In this document: in pieces, positions 23,427-33,023 of the stretch
Position numbering within the stretch: the stretch's first letter is position 1
Layout: every line of letters starts with the position of its first letter
Origin: Saonia flava
Lineage (GTDB): Bacteria > Bacteroidota > Bacteroidia > Flavobacteriales > Flavobacteriaceae
Length of the DNA: 64,000 bases
Reading direction: 5' to 3'
Assembly: GCF_011927795.1 (NCBI RefSeq)
Contig: NZ_JAATJJ010000001.1
Coordinates: forward strand, 1,861,062-1,925,061
The notes under the pieces: generated by a model
The model's database searches: none
What the model saw: the letters and a program-made list of their open reading frames with translations, nothing else
Told to the model about the DNA's origin: nothing
Program-made: the position numbers and the translations under genes

Positions 23427-24530
23427 TTAGTCAACAATTTTAGCTTTTCCTTTGGCAATTTCGTTTCGTTCGATAATATGCCCCGGCCTACTCCATTTTG
23501 GTTTTTCCCCAAATGGCACAAGTTTGGAATCTTCAGCTTCAACTGTTTTGGGTTGGGAAATTTTAGTAAATGGCTTTTGAGGATTTAACCCCAGAAGCTT
23601 AAACATTTCCATATCTTCATTTACATCAGGATTGGGTGTGGTTAACAATTTATCACCAGCAAAAATGGAATTGGCACCTGCAAAAAAGCACATAGCTTGA
23701 CCTTCCCTACTCATTTCTGTTCTTCCAGCTGACAATCTTACTTGCGTTTCTGGCATTACAATTCTCGTAGTGGCAACCATGCGAATCATTTCCCATATTG
23801 AGACAGGTTCTATATCCTCCATCGGGGTCCCTTCCACCGCTACCAAAGCATTAATTGGAACCGATTCTGGTTGTGGGTCCAAAGTGGATAGAGCGACCAA
23901 CATTCCTGCTCTATCTTCCAATTCTTCTCCCATACCTATAATACCGCCACTACAAACGGTAACATTGCTTTTACGAACATTGTCTATAGTTTCCAATCTA
24001 TCCTCGAAAGCACGGGTAGAAATTACATCTTTATAATAATCTTCTGAAGTATCCAAATTGTGGTTGTAGGCATAGAGACCAGCTTCTGCCAACCTATGGG
24101 CCTGGTTCTCAGTGAGCATGCCCAAAGTACAACACACTTCCATATCCAATTTATTAATGGTACGTACCATTTCCAAAACTTGGTCGAATTCTGGTCCATC
24201 TTTAACATTACGCCAAGCAGCGCCCATACAAACCCTAGAACTACCAGATGCTTTAGCTCTCAGGGCTTGAGCTTTGACATGTGAAACTTGCATTAAATCG
24301 TTTCCTTCTATATCTGTATGATAACGAGCAGCTTGCGGACAATATCCACAATCCTCTGGGCAACCTCCAGTTTTGATGGACAATAAGGTGGAAACCTGTA
24401 CAGTATTTGGGTCGTGATTTTTACGATGTATTGTTGCCGCATCATACAACAATTCCATTAAGGGCTTATTGTAAATCTCAAGAATTTCTTGTTTAGTCCA
24501 ATTGTGTCTTATCTCACTCATAAAATCCAT
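23427..24530 (-). CDS. bioB: Biotin synthase
   Basis: A 367-residue radical-SAM enzyme that inserts sulfur into dethiobiotin. The cluster motif is CPEDCGYC (Cys 57, 61, 64), preceded by STLLSIKTG, and the second-cluster ligand and VPINALVAVEGTP region are present. The second ATG (MSEIRHNWT) is an equally good start. A TATTTTTG element (24542-24549, minus strand) lies just upstream. The remaining bio genes are 3.4-8.4 kb away on the same strand. Confidence 0.98.
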   Translation of the reverse strand: MDFMSEIRHNWTKQEILEIYNKPLMELLYDAATIHRKNHDPNTVQVSTLLSIKTGGCPEDCGYCPQAARYHTDIEGNDLMQVSHVKAQALRAKASGSSRVCMGAAWRNVKDGPEFDQVLEMVRTINKLDMEVCCTLGMLTENQAHRLAEAGLYAYNHNLDTSEDYYKDVISTRAFEDRLETIDNVRKSNVTVCSGGIIGMGEELEDRAGMLVALSTLDPQPESVPINALVAVEGTPMEDIEPVSIWEMIRMVATTRIVMPETQVRLSAGRTEMSREGQAMCFFAGANSIFAGDKLLTTPNPDVNEDMEMFKLLGLNPQKPFTKISQPKTVEAEDSKLVPFGEKPKWSRPGHIIERNEIAKGKAKIVD

Positions 24531-24593
24531 ATATTCGGTTTCAAAAATAAGCTATTACAAATCAAATCCCAATAAAGAAAAAGTCTCTAAAAC

Positions 24594-24631
24594 AAAAGAC
24601 CTCTTGATTGTATTAATTCAACAGGTCTTTT
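24594..24631 (-). terminator. Terminator of the NfeD-flotillin operon
   Basis: AAAAGACCT and AGGTCTTTT form the outer stem, TTGA and TCAA the inner stem, with a single mismatch between; 22 bases past the flotillin stop. Confidence 0.75.
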
Positions 24632-24652
24632 AAGATTAAATAAATTGAAAGA

Positions 24653-26116
24653 TTATTCTTTTCCTTCCTTATTCTTAGGTTTGGTTTCTTTTATATTTTC
24701 CTCTTTTACATCCTCATTCCCAGTTTCCTTTCCTTTTAGATACTCCGGTAATTGCATCCCTGCCATATTAAACATTTCTTGTAATGGAGGAACCGCTTTG
24801 TACATTCCAGAAATAAAATTAGAAGTTGATGTTTTGCCATCTTTCCCGCTTCCATTCTCCCAAACTGTAACTTTATCTATCTTGATGTTCTTAATAGCCT
24901 CTGCCTGGGTTTTTACCAGCTCGGGCAATTTATCGGCAATTAAAAGCAATACAGCATCTTTAGGGTCATTCCCTGCAGCTTTTACAATTTCATCAAGACC
25001 CTGCGCTTGTTTTGTTAATATTTCAAACAAACCTTTTGCCTCTGCTTGTGCTTTAAACAAGATGGCATCGGCTTCACCTTTTGCCCTTCTGCGTATCATC
25101 TCAGCCTCCGCCTCTGCATCGATTTCCACTTTCTTCTTGTCAATTTCAGCAGGTACAATAACATCGGCCAATTGAGAACTACGCTCTCTTTCTGCCCTTG
25201 CAATTTCTGCATCCTTTTCAGCAGCGTATGATTCTTCCAACGCCTTGGCCGATTGCACTTTCTCTGAAGCAATTGCAGTTCGCTCTGCTTCTGCTTCTCT
25301 TTGACGACGTAGAGAGTCTGAATTAGCTACATTAATCTTTGCTATATTCTCTCCTTCAACAGCTTGGGCATTTGCTGCCGCCACCTGTGTTCGTTCATCT
25401 TGAAGAGCATTTGCCTCACCTATAGAACCATCCCTATTTTTTTCTGCTACAGATTTACGTGCAGCATTAATGGCGTGCGCGGCCGCTTCCTTTCCCAATG
25501 CCTCTATATACCCAGATTCATCAACAATATCGGTTATATTAACATTGATTAATTTTAACCCTACTTTCTTTAGTTCTGACTCTACGCTTTGAGAAATATT
25601 TGTCAAAAACTTATCTCTATCCGAGTTGATTTCTTCAATATCCATAGACGCCACCACAAGACGTAATTGACCAAAAATAATCTCCTTGGCCAAATCTTGT
25701 ACCTCTTGCATGCCCAGTCCCAATAAGCGTTCAGCAGCATTTTGCATTACCCCAGGTTCTGTGGAAATCCCTATAGTAAATCTTGATGGAACATTAACCC
25801 GAATATTTTGCTTACTTAAAGCATTAACCAGATCTACTTCTATTGAAATAGGGGTTAAATCCAAAAATTCATAATCTTGAATTACTGGCCAAATAAAGGC
25901 CGCACCGCCATGAATACATCGTGCAGAGTTACCAGACCCCACCTTTCCGTATACCACCAGAATACGATCGGAAGGACAACGCTTATAGCGCCTTATAAAA
26001 GAAATTATAATGATAAAAAAGAATAAAATGGCAAAGCCAATGGCCAATAAGGAGAATCCACCTCCCAATTGCAAGGATATTATTAACATATGATTATTTA
26101 TTAAGGAGTTCAACAA
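24653..26116 (-). CDS. Flotillin-like SPFH-domain protein
   Basis: A 487-residue membrane-anchored scaffold protein. One N-terminal span (LAIGFAILFFFIIIISFI) precedes the SPFH domain, followed by a long Ala/Glu-rich coiled coil (roughly residues 200-380) with repeated EAEAE-type segments, and a polar tail. Flotillins organise membrane microdomains. It overlaps the upstream NfeD-like gene by 23 bases; the pair is a well-known functional unit. Confidence 0.93.
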   Translation of the reverse strand: MLNSLINNHMLIISLQLGGGFSLLAIGFAILFFFIIIISFIRRYKRCPSDRILVVYGKVGSGNSARCIHGGAAFIWPVIQDYEFLDLTPISIEVDLVNALSKQNIRVNVPSRFTIGISTEPGVMQNAAERLLGLGMQEVQDLAKEIIFGQLRLVVASMDIEEINSDRDKFLTNISQSVESELKKVGLKLINVNITDIVDESGYIEALGKEAAAHAINAARKSVAEKNRDGSIGEANALQDERTQVAAANAQAVEGENIAKINVANSDSLRRQREAEAERTAIASEKVQSAKALEESYAAEKDAEIARAERERSSQLADVIVPAEIDKKKVEIDAEAEAEMIRRRAKGEADAILFKAQAEAKGLFEILTKQAQGLDEIVKAAGNDPKDAVLLLIADKLPELVKTQAEAIKNIKIDKVTVWENGSGKDGKTSTSNFISGMYKAVPPLQEMFNMAGMQLPEYLKGKETGNEDVKEENIKETKPKNKEGKE

Positions 26117-26672
26117 TTAAAAGCCCGTTATCGGTTACTTCTTTTACCCGCACTACATTTCCCAGCACTAAATCTTTTTTTTCGTCTGTAAGTGCTTCCA
26201 ATTCTCTTAATGTTCCTTGAACATTAATACTTACCTTACCAATGTTGGAACGATTGGCTCCTATAGTAAGGTATACTTCACCTATTTGGTTTAAGGCATT
26301 TTTTAGTTTAAGTGTCCCACTACTCTGCAACCTGCTTAGATAATAAAACAATGCAGCCATTGCAAACATCATTAGCAATCCGCATAAAACGGAAACAAAT
26401 ATTACAATACTCTTTGTCCAACCAGCCTCTAAACACGCTATACCAGTCCAGCCAAAAATGGTAAAAAATCCCATTAAGTTTTTAAATGATAAAAATTGAA
26501 AGCCAATACCTGTATCGGCGTCAATATCAGCATCAACATCTCCTCCAAAATCATCTGCATCTCCCCCTATAAGAGTTAAAACAAGAAGAATTATAAAAAT
26601 TATAGACGAGAGTATTGCAATAACCCAATACACTTTTTCAAAAAGAGTTAAAGCAGAAAACCATGCTTCCAT
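26094..26672 (-). CDS. NfeD-like membrane protein
   Basis: A 192-residue protein with about three membrane spans, an Asp-rich periplasmic loop (GGDADDFGGDVDADIDAD) between the first two, and a C-terminal OB-fold domain typical of NfeD (NQIGEVYLTIGANRSNIGKV). It lacks the ClpP-like protease part of long NfeD proteins. Partner of the flotillin encoded next. Confidence 0.87.
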   Translation of the reverse strand: MEAWFSALTLFEKVYWVIAILSSIIFIILLVLTLIGGDADDFGGDVDADIDADTGIGFQFLSFKNLMGFFTIFGWTGIACLEAGWTKSIVIFVSVLCGLLMMFAMAALFYYLSRLQSSGTLKLKNALNQIGEVYLTIGANRSNIGKVSINVQGTLRELEALTDEKKDLVLGNVVRVKEVTDNGLLIVELLNK

Positions 26673-26741
26673 ATATTATACATTTTATATTATCAATTGT
26701 AAGATAACAACTTTTAGGTTCTTCCCATTTATATTCCTTAA

Positions 26742-27905
26742 CTATCTTGACAGCAAGATACTCACAGCATTACCTCCAAACCCAACAGCGTTTACCAGTA
26801 CTTTTTCAATTTTTTTGGGAAATGAAACATTGTTCAAAAATGGAACTTTTATAAATTTCTGATGCTGTAACATTAAAACAGCCAGCTCAACACTTAACAT
26901 TCCTGAAGTTCCGAAAGTATGCCCGACCTTCCATTTATTAGTAGTCAAATGAGGACTTTTGTTACAAAAAACTTTTTCAATTGCTCTTGTTTCCGACAAA
27001 TCTCCCTTAATTGTCCCAGGAGCATGCATCACGATTATATCTACCTCATTTGGGTTAATATTTCCCAAAGCCATTTTCATAGATTTCTGAAAACATTGTG
27101 CATCTGTGGAAATCGAAATATTATGTTCCAAAACTTCGGTCGCATATCCTACCCCTACAATCATTGCCAAAGAATTCACTTTTTCTCCTTTTTCAAGACA
27201 TGCCATAGATGCTCCCTCTCCTAAAACCATAGTGTTCTTTTTCTTTTTTAAATCCAGTGCCCTGCATGGATAGTCACTATTTTCATTTGAATAGATTTTT
27301 AAAGCCCTCATTTGTGCAATAGTAAAGGGGGTTAAAGGAGCTTCGCTTCCTCCCACCAAAAACTTATCTACCATACCGCTTTTAATCCATGCGACGCCAT
27401 TTAATAAAGCGTGTAAAGCCGTGGAACAAGTAATAGAATGGGATATTTCTGGGCCTTGAGTGCCCAAATCGTGCGCTACCCAAGATGAAATATTTCCCAA
27501 TGTTGTTGTTGGAGATGCCAAAGTGGATGTTGAATTCTTTTTTAGAAATTCTTCATGATATTTTTCAAAAAGTGAGGTAGCACCACGTGATGATCCAATA
27601 TTGATTCCAAAATTATCCTTTGATTTCCATTTGGCCATTTCAACAGCCTTTCTTGAGGCAAATAAGGCATACAAAACACTTTTGTCCAAATTTTTATACT
27701 TTGAATCGGACAACCTGAGATTTTCTATTTCCCGTTTTGCAATATCTGGCAGTCGTGCCACCCATTCTTGAGTACCACCATACTCCCGTTGACTTAAAAA
27801 ATGAACATTTTTAATATAATTTTCCCATGTTTGTTCCAAAGAAATTCCCAAAGGGGATATAGAAGAAATGGCAGTTATGGAAATGGGTTCGCTGAACATA
27901 ATCAA
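26742..27905 (-). CDS. Beta-ketoacyl synthase of the biotin cluster
   Basis: A 387-residue KAS of the FabF type. The triad is intact: Cys160 in SITCSTALHAL, His294 in VMHAPGTIKGD and His329 in KVGHTFGTSG. The HAPGT segment departs from the usual HGTGT, and the protein is shorter than FabF (about 415 residues), suggesting a specialised substrate. It overlaps bioA by four bases and is surely co-translated, so a role in making the pimeloyl precursor of biotin is likely (inference). Confidence 0.85.
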   Translation of the reverse strand: MIMFSEPISITAISSISPLGISLEQTWENYIKNVHFLSQREYGGTQEWVARLPDIAKREIENLRLSDSKYKNLDKSVLYALFASRKAVEMAKWKSKDNFGINIGSSRGATSLFEKYHEEFLKKNSTSTLASPTTTLGNISSWVAHDLGTQGPEISHSITCSTALHALLNGVAWIKSGMVDKFLVGGSEAPLTPFTIAQMRALKIYSNENSDYPCRALDLKKKKNTMVLGEGASMACLEKGEKVNSLAMIVGVGYATEVLEHNISISTDAQCFQKSMKMALGNINPNEVDIIVMHAPGTIKGDLSETRAIEKVFCNKSPHLTTNKWKVGHTFGTSGMLSVELAVLMLQHQKFIKVPFLNNVSFPKKIEKVLVNAVGFGGNAVSILLSR

Positions 27906-29188
27906 ATAATATTCAAAATACTTTTTATACTATTATATATTTTCTGCATTTGTTCCTTTGTAATAACATAAGGAGCTAGTATATATATGGTATTGCCTAA
28001 AGGTCGAAGAAATACTCCATTGTCCATGAAATGCTTAAAAAGTTTATCCCTGAGATTTCCATATCGTTTCATTTTTACATTCAAATCAAGGGCATAAATA
28101 ATTCCTATTTGCCTAGTAGAAGCTACTTTTGGGTGGTGTTTTATTTCTTCATTAAACTCCTGATGCCATTTAACTATTTCCTGAATATTTCCTTGGATTT
28201 CCTCAGTTTGCAATAATTCCAAGCCTGCTAATGCAGCACTACAGGCCAGTGGATTAGCAGTATATGTATGTCCATGAAATAAACCTTTTGAAATATCATT
28301 ACTATAAAAAGCATTGTACACCTTTATGGAACAACTAGTTATGGCCATGGGAACCATACCTGCAGTCAACGCCTTGGAAAGGCAAATAATATCTGGTTTT
28401 GTCTCTATATAATCTGAAGCAAAATGTTTTCCAGTTTTTCCAAAACCAGTCATTACCTCATCCGCTATAAGCAGAACATCTTCTTCTTTTATTATTTTTA
28501 AAATATTGTTTAAATGACTAGCGTTATGCATTTTCATGGCTGCAGCTCCTTGCACCAGTGGCTCATAAATGAACCCGGCGACATCGCCTTTTTCAAGCCT
28601 ATTGCGCAGAAAATCAACAATTTCATGAGCATTTTTGTCTGTTGGGACAGGAATTCGTTCTACATCAATAAAAAAATCTTTAAAAGCACCATTATAAACT
28701 GAAAGACCAGAAACCGACATAGCTCCGAAAGTGTCTCCATGGAAACCCTCTTCAAAAGCCAAAAGTACGTGGCGCTTTTTACCTCTATTATGATGATATT
28801 GTAAGGCCATTTTTATTCCTATTTCCGTAGCGGTAGAGCCATTGTCAGACAAAAAGAGCTTTTCTTGGTTTACAGGTAAAATTTTAATCAGTTCTTCAGA
28901 TAGTTTTACAGCGGGTTCATGGGTAAAACCACTAAAAACAACTTGGTCCAATTGCCTCATCTGATAATACACCTTGTCTATTATGAAGTCATTACAATGG
29001 CCGTACATGGATGTATACCAAGAAGAAATTCCGTCTATATATTCTTTCCCATTTTCATCAAACAAAATACATCCTTTTGCCTTTACAATTCCCAACATTT
29101 CAGGATGGAGTTTGTGTTGTGTCAATGGATGCCAAAGATGTTTTTTGTCTCTTTCAGAAAGATTTTTAGATGTATTGGAATATAACAA
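27902..29188 (-). CDS. bioA: Adenosylmethionine-8-amino-7-oxononanoate aminotransferase
   Basis: A 428-residue class III PLP aminotransferase of biotin synthesis. The N-terminal HLWHPLTQH and ISSWYTSMYGH motifs are typical of BioA, as are DNGSTATEIGIKMALQYH and the PLP site LIADEVMTGFGKTG with Lys in CLSKALTAG. It is the start of the bioA-ketosynthase pair and diverges from the membrane glycosyltransferase gene. Confidence 0.97.
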   Translation of the reverse strand: MLYSNTSKNLSERDKKHLWHPLTQHKLHPEMLGIVKAKGCILFDENGKEYIDGISSWYTSMYGHCNDFIIDKVYYQMRQLDQVVFSGFTHEPAVKLSEELIKILPVNQEKLFLSDNGSTATEIGIKMALQYHHNRGKKRHVLLAFEEGFHGDTFGAMSVSGLSVYNGAFKDFFIDVERIPVPTDKNAHEIVDFLRNRLEKGDVAGFIYEPLVQGAAAMKMHNASHLNNILKIIKEEDVLLIADEVMTGFGKTGKHFASDYIETKPDIICLSKALTAGMVPMAITSCSIKVYNAFYSNDISKGLFHGHTYTANPLACSAALAGLELLQTEEIQGNIQEIVKWHQEFNEEIKHHPKVASTRQIGIIYALDLNVKMKRYGNLRDKLFKHFMDNGVFLRPLGNTIYILAPYVITKEQMQKIYNSIKSILNII

Positions 29189-29249
29189 AGCCTACTTTTT
29201 ATCTATATTGCAAAGATGGGAATTTATACCATATAATTACACAACCCCT

Positions 29250-30737
29250 ATGCTGAATAAGGTCATAGATTTTCTAACTGCCCACTATAAAGATTTAAAA
29301 ACCCGGACGGTTTTTTTGATTCTTTTTTTGGTTTCTTTTTTAATACGGTTTCCCTTTTTTTTTAGAGATTATGTAGATCGGGACGAAAGTACTTTCATTC
29401 TAATGGGACAATCATGGGTTAATGGAAATTTACCCTATACAGAACTATGGGACCTAAAGCCACCTATTACTTTTCTATATTTTGCAAGCATTATTTATGT
29501 TTTTGGCAAAAGTTTTTTTGCCATTCGCATTTTTGGAGCATTTACAGTCGCCTTTACCGCTTTTTTCACCTACAAAATCGGTCTTGAAATCACCACAAAA
29601 AAAATAGCTTTTTGGTCCGCAATTGCCTGTGTTGCTCTGCAAAGTATGTTTGGCAGTTTGCAAGGTGTTATGTCCGAGCACATCTGCATGATGTTTTTTA
29701 TGCCTGGACTTTATTTACTAATAAAATATAACAAGATATACATATATCTTATTTCTGGATTATTAATGGGTTTAGCAGTAATGACAAAGTTAAACCTAGC
29801 ATATGCCATTCTTTTTTTAGGGTTCTATATCCTCTATAGGTCTTTTCTAAATAAGAGGTGTTGGATTGGCTTTTTAAATGTTGCCACTTTTGGGCTTGGA
29901 ACAATCTTGGTTATTTTAATGACAATTTTGCCATATTACCTTAAGGGTGACACAGATTTATGGTGGAGATCGGTAATAGAGGCTCCTTTACAATATGTGG
30001 AAGCCAGAAGATATTCCATTGTCAAAATCCTTCCTTTTTATATATTAATTTTAGGTTTTCTATTTATAATATGGAAGAAAAAACGAATTGATTTTAGGGA
30101 GCAATACAATCAAATTCTTCTTGTGACTTTATTGGGAGTTCTTTTTTCCTTCCTAAAAGGTGGGCGAATAAATGGGCATTATTTAATACAACTGCACCCC
30201 ATACTAATTCTTTTTATTGGTATAGTAGTTAGTCAAATTTCGTTTTTGAAGAAATCCATATTGAAACCATATTATATCCTGCTTTTGCTCTTGCTACCAA
30301 TGGAATCCTATATAGAATATGTCGCTATAGTTAAAAACAAAGTACAGAAAGGGACTTTCTATAATGGAGAAGGTTTTAGCGTCCCCAATTACATCTTAGA
30401 AAATAATATTGAAACAAAGAACATTTTATTCTTGGGATATCATATAGGGTATTGGGAATTAGACCTAAATCCACCAACCAAGGCAGCGACACATCCAAGT
30501 AACATTTGTAGAAGTGAACTTTTCCCCTTTTATGAAAATCCAAGAACTACCTCTATTGAAGAATTACAATATATAATGGAAGAACTTAAACCAAAAACTA
30601 TAATTACAAGAAAAGGGAGGTCTGTTTTTGACAAAAAAATGATTGAAGAAAACGAATATATTAATAACTATTTGGCCAAATATTATAGACCCATCGAAGT
30701 TGTTGAAAAAGCTGAAATCTTACAGCGGCTAGAGTGA
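29250..30737 (+). CDS. Membrane glycosyltransferase, GT39/ArnT-like
   Basis: A 495-residue polytopic protein with about ten spans. An early periplasmic loop has RDESTFILMGQSWVNG with YTELWDLKPPITF, the acidic pair and KPP motif of PMT/ArnT-type GT-C transferases, which use polyprenyl-phosphate sugars. I chose the ATG at 29250 (MLNKVIDFLTAHYKD); the open frame upstream to 28974 only reads through bioA backwards. It lies in reverse orientation between bioA and bioD and overlaps the end of bioD by nine bases. Confidence 0.85.
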   Translation: MLNKVIDFLTAHYKDLKTRTVFLILFLVSFLIRFPFFFRDYVDRDESTFILMGQSWVNGNLPYTELWDLKPPITFLYFASIIYVFGKSFFAIRIFGAFTVAFTAFFTYKIGLEITTKKIAFWSAIACVALQSMFGSLQGVMSEHICMMFFMPGLYLLIKYNKIYIYLISGLLMGLAVMTKLNLAYAILFLGFYILYRSFLNKRCWIGFLNVATFGLGTILVILMTILPYYLKGDTDLWWRSVIEAPLQYVEARRYSIVKILPFYILILGFLFIIWKKKRIDFREQYNQILLVTLLGVLFSFLKGGRINGHYLIQLHPILILFIGIVVSQISFLKKSILKPYYILLLLLLPMESYIEYVAIVKNKVQKGTFYNGEGFSVPNYILENNIETKNILFLGYHIGYWELDLNPPTKAATHPSNICRSELFPFYENPRTTSIEELQYIMEELKPKTIITRKGRSVFDKKMIEENEYINNYLAKYYRPIEVVEKAEILQRLE

Positions 30738-31346
30738 TTCTAAAACATCCCTAAACTTATCCGCATATTTCTTTATGACTTTCTTATCAAAATTTTTCTC
30801 CTCATCTATTCTACCAATTACTTTAGCCTTGGTCTTTTTAACAATAATACTTTCAGTTGAGGGATTTTCATCTCCAGAGAACAAAATAAATACGTCATAT
30901 CCTTTATCACTCAACCATTTTACGGTTAACAAAGTATGATTTATGCTTCCCAAATAATGCCTGGAAACCACTATTACTTTATGGTTTGGCATTATGATAT
31001 CCAAAACTGTATCCGTATCATTAAACGGAACCAATAACCCCCCGGCTCCTTCAATAACCAAATGGTTAGAAGTCTCTGGTTCATGAAGTTTTTTATATTC
31101 TATGGTTATCCCATCAATCTCCGCAGCTGCATGCGGACTTACTGCTGTTTTAAGTTCATAACTGCTTTTGTGAAAAACCGTTTTCTTATTGGATATTAAA
31201 GATTTTACCTTGTCAGTGTCGGTATTATCCAAATCACCAGCTTGTATTGGTTTCCAATAATCAGCCTTTAGTGCTTCAACAATAATTGCCGAAGCAATTG
31301 TCTTTCCAACACCTGTGGATATTCCAGTGACAAAAATATCTTTCAT
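30729..31346 (-). CDS. bioD: Dethiobiotin synthetase
   Basis: A 205-residue ATP-dependent carboxylase that closes the ureido ring of dethiobiotin. Walker A is FVTGISTGVGKTIAS, and the Lys-containing WKPIQAGD and VIEGAGGLLVPF segments are typical. It is preceded by the DUF2007 gene with a three-base gap and its 3' end overlaps the converging glycosyltransferase gene. Confidence 0.96.
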   Translation of the reverse strand: MKDIFVTGISTGVGKTIASAIIVEALKADYWKPIQAGDLDNTDTDKVKSLISNKKTVFHKSSYELKTAVSPHAAAEIDGITIEYKKLHEPETSNHLVIEGAGGLLVPFNDTDTVLDIIMPNHKVIVVSRHYLGSINHTLLTVKWLSDKGYDVFILFSGDENPSTESIIVKKTKAKVIGRIDEEKNFDKKVIKKYADKFRDVLESL

Positions 31347-31349
31347 AAA

Positions 31350-31733
31350 TTAACTAGCTTTGGTAATAATGTTACAATTGAGACATTTATATTTTCTCTC
31401 TTCAAAGAAAGGAAAAAGTTTATAAAATAACCCTTTTCTAGTATAATATACTTCAGATTTTTTGGCCTTACAATTAGGACAAACAATTAATTCTCCATTA
31501 TCGTCCACAGCATAATTCCTTATTTCATTATAAATATGCAAAGCCTTTTTCTTGTCAGAGGAATACACTTGTAGTTTTACCCCCCCAATAGCTCCACTAA
31601 TTAACGGGTCAGAATTAATGGTATTTTCATCAATAAGAAAGACGTCAATCCCTTCTGACTCTAACTTTCCTTTTATAATTTGCGCATCGGCAGGAAATTC
31701 AAATGCCCCTAACGTAAAAAATTTTTGTTTCAT
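31350..31733 (-). CDS. DUF2007-domain protein with zinc ribbon
   Basis: A 127-residue protein. The N-terminal half (FTLGAFEFPADAQIIKGKLE, then a GGVKLQVYSSD strand) is the DUF2007 fold, related to PII-like signalling domains. The C-terminal half has CPNCKAKK and CLNCNI, four cysteines that could bind zinc. It stands between bioF (one-base gap) and bioD (three-base gap), so it is co-translated with biotin enzymes; whether it takes part in biotin synthesis is unknown. Confidence 0.8.
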   Translation of the reverse strand: MKQKFFTLGAFEFPADAQIIKGKLESEGIDVFLIDENTINSDPLISGAIGGVKLQVYSSDKKKALHIYNEIRNYAVDDNGELIVCPNCKAKKSEVYYTRKGLFYKLFPFFEERKYKCLNCNIITKAS

Positions 31734-31734
31734 A

Positions 31735-32898
31735 TTATTTAAGATTAGCTAATAAAATTTGCAAAACCAGACCTATTTCTTCCTTTGAGTTGAAACTGTG
31801 TAAACAAAATCTTAGTCGTTCCTCTCCATCTGGAACTGATGGTGACATTATAGGACGAACATTAAATCCTTTGTCTTGAATTTTTGATGCTACATTTTTA
31901 ACCTTGGTATTACCGGGAATAAGACAACTATGAATTGCGGAATTACTAGGGATAAAATACTTTTTTAAGCTTAAATCTTGAACTTTTTGAATAAAAAACC
32001 CAATGTTAGATTCCAATACTTTTCTTGTTTCTTTAGCCTCATCTGTCAAAATAAAAGAAAAAGCAGAATATATGGTTGCAATAGAATGTGGAGGAAGCCC
32101 TGTAGTATATATAAAACTACGTGCATAATTAACAAGATATTCGGTTAACTTTTTACTCCCCAGTATTGCCGCACCATGGCAGCCCATAGCTTTCCCAAAA
32201 GTTACAATTCTAGCAAAAACATCTTCTTGAACCTTGTTTTCTTGCACCAGGCCTTCTCCTTCTTGACCAAAAAGCCCTACTGCATGGGCTTCATCTATAA
32301 TCAAATTATAACCTCCTTTCCTAGAAAACCTTACCAATTCTTTAATATCTGGAGAATCACCGTCCATTGAAAAGACGGATTCAGTTACAATATATATTTC
32401 TGCCTCGCCACTCTTCCAATCAGCCGTAAGCGACAAAACTTTCGCTTGCAAATTATCTAAATCGTTATGTTTAAACTTGTAACTTTTTGCATTACTAAGC
32501 AAAATACCATCCCGAATGCTTGCATGCACTAGCTCATCATAAAAAATTATATCTCCTCTTTGTGGCACAGAACTAAAAAATCCAAGATTTGCGTCATAAC
32601 CAGAATTAAAAACCAAAGCACTCTCCACAGCAAAAAAAGATGCCAAATAGATTTCTAATTCAGTATATAAAGAATAATTTCCTGAAAGAAGACGAGAACC
32701 GGTAGCTCCATTTTGTGAAGCTTCTTTCTTTAAAATTAATTTGAAAGTATCAGAATATATAGTCTCATTCGTGGCAAAACCTAAATAATCATTAGAGGAG
32801 AAATCCACCAAATTGGTTTTTAAGGGTAAGCTTCGCAAGGCCCCTTCCTTCTCTCTTTTTTTCAATTTACTTTCCAAGTTTTTGGGAAATTTGCTCAT
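31735..32898 (-). CDS. bioF: 8-amino-7-oxononanoate synthase
   Basis: A 387-residue PLP enzyme that condenses pimeloyl thioester with alanine. NLVDFSSNDYLGFA, the GSRLLSGNYSLYTELE motif, DEAHAVGLFG and the PLP lysine in VTFGKAMGCHGAA are all visible. First gene of the bioF-DUF2007-bioD group. No palindromic BirA-type operator is obvious in the 125 bases before it. Confidence 0.96.
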   Translation of the reverse strand: MSKFPKNLESKLKKREKEGALRSLPLKTNLVDFSSNDYLGFATNETIYSDTFKLILKKEASQNGATGSRLLSGNYSLYTELEIYLASFFAVESALVFNSGYDANLGFFSSVPQRGDIIFYDELVHASIRDGILLSNAKSYKFKHNDLDNLQAKVLSLTADWKSGEAEIYIVTESVFSMDGDSPDIKELVRFSRKGGYNLIIDEAHAVGLFGQEGEGLVQENKVQEDVFARIVTFGKAMGCHGAAILGSKKLTEYLVNYARSFIYTTGLPPHSIATIYSAFSFILTDEAKETRKVLESNIGFFIQKVQDLSLKKYFIPSNSAIHSCLIPGNTKVKNVASKIQDKGFNVRPIMSPSVPDGEERLRFCLHSFNSKEEIGLVLQILLANLK

Positions 32899-33023
32899 GT
32901 ATCAAATTTACTATCTTTATAATAACACAAAGCCTATGAATCATAGATATTATGGGTCATTCCAAATAAATTTCATGGACAGGGCAAAAACTTTTGGTTT
33001 ATTAAATTTCATATCCAAGTTAA

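Noticed and set aside
28974-29249. N-terminal extension of the membrane glycosyltransferase reading frame
   Set aside because: The extra 92 codons run antisense through bioA and show no membrane or family features; the ATG at 29250 gives a normal start.
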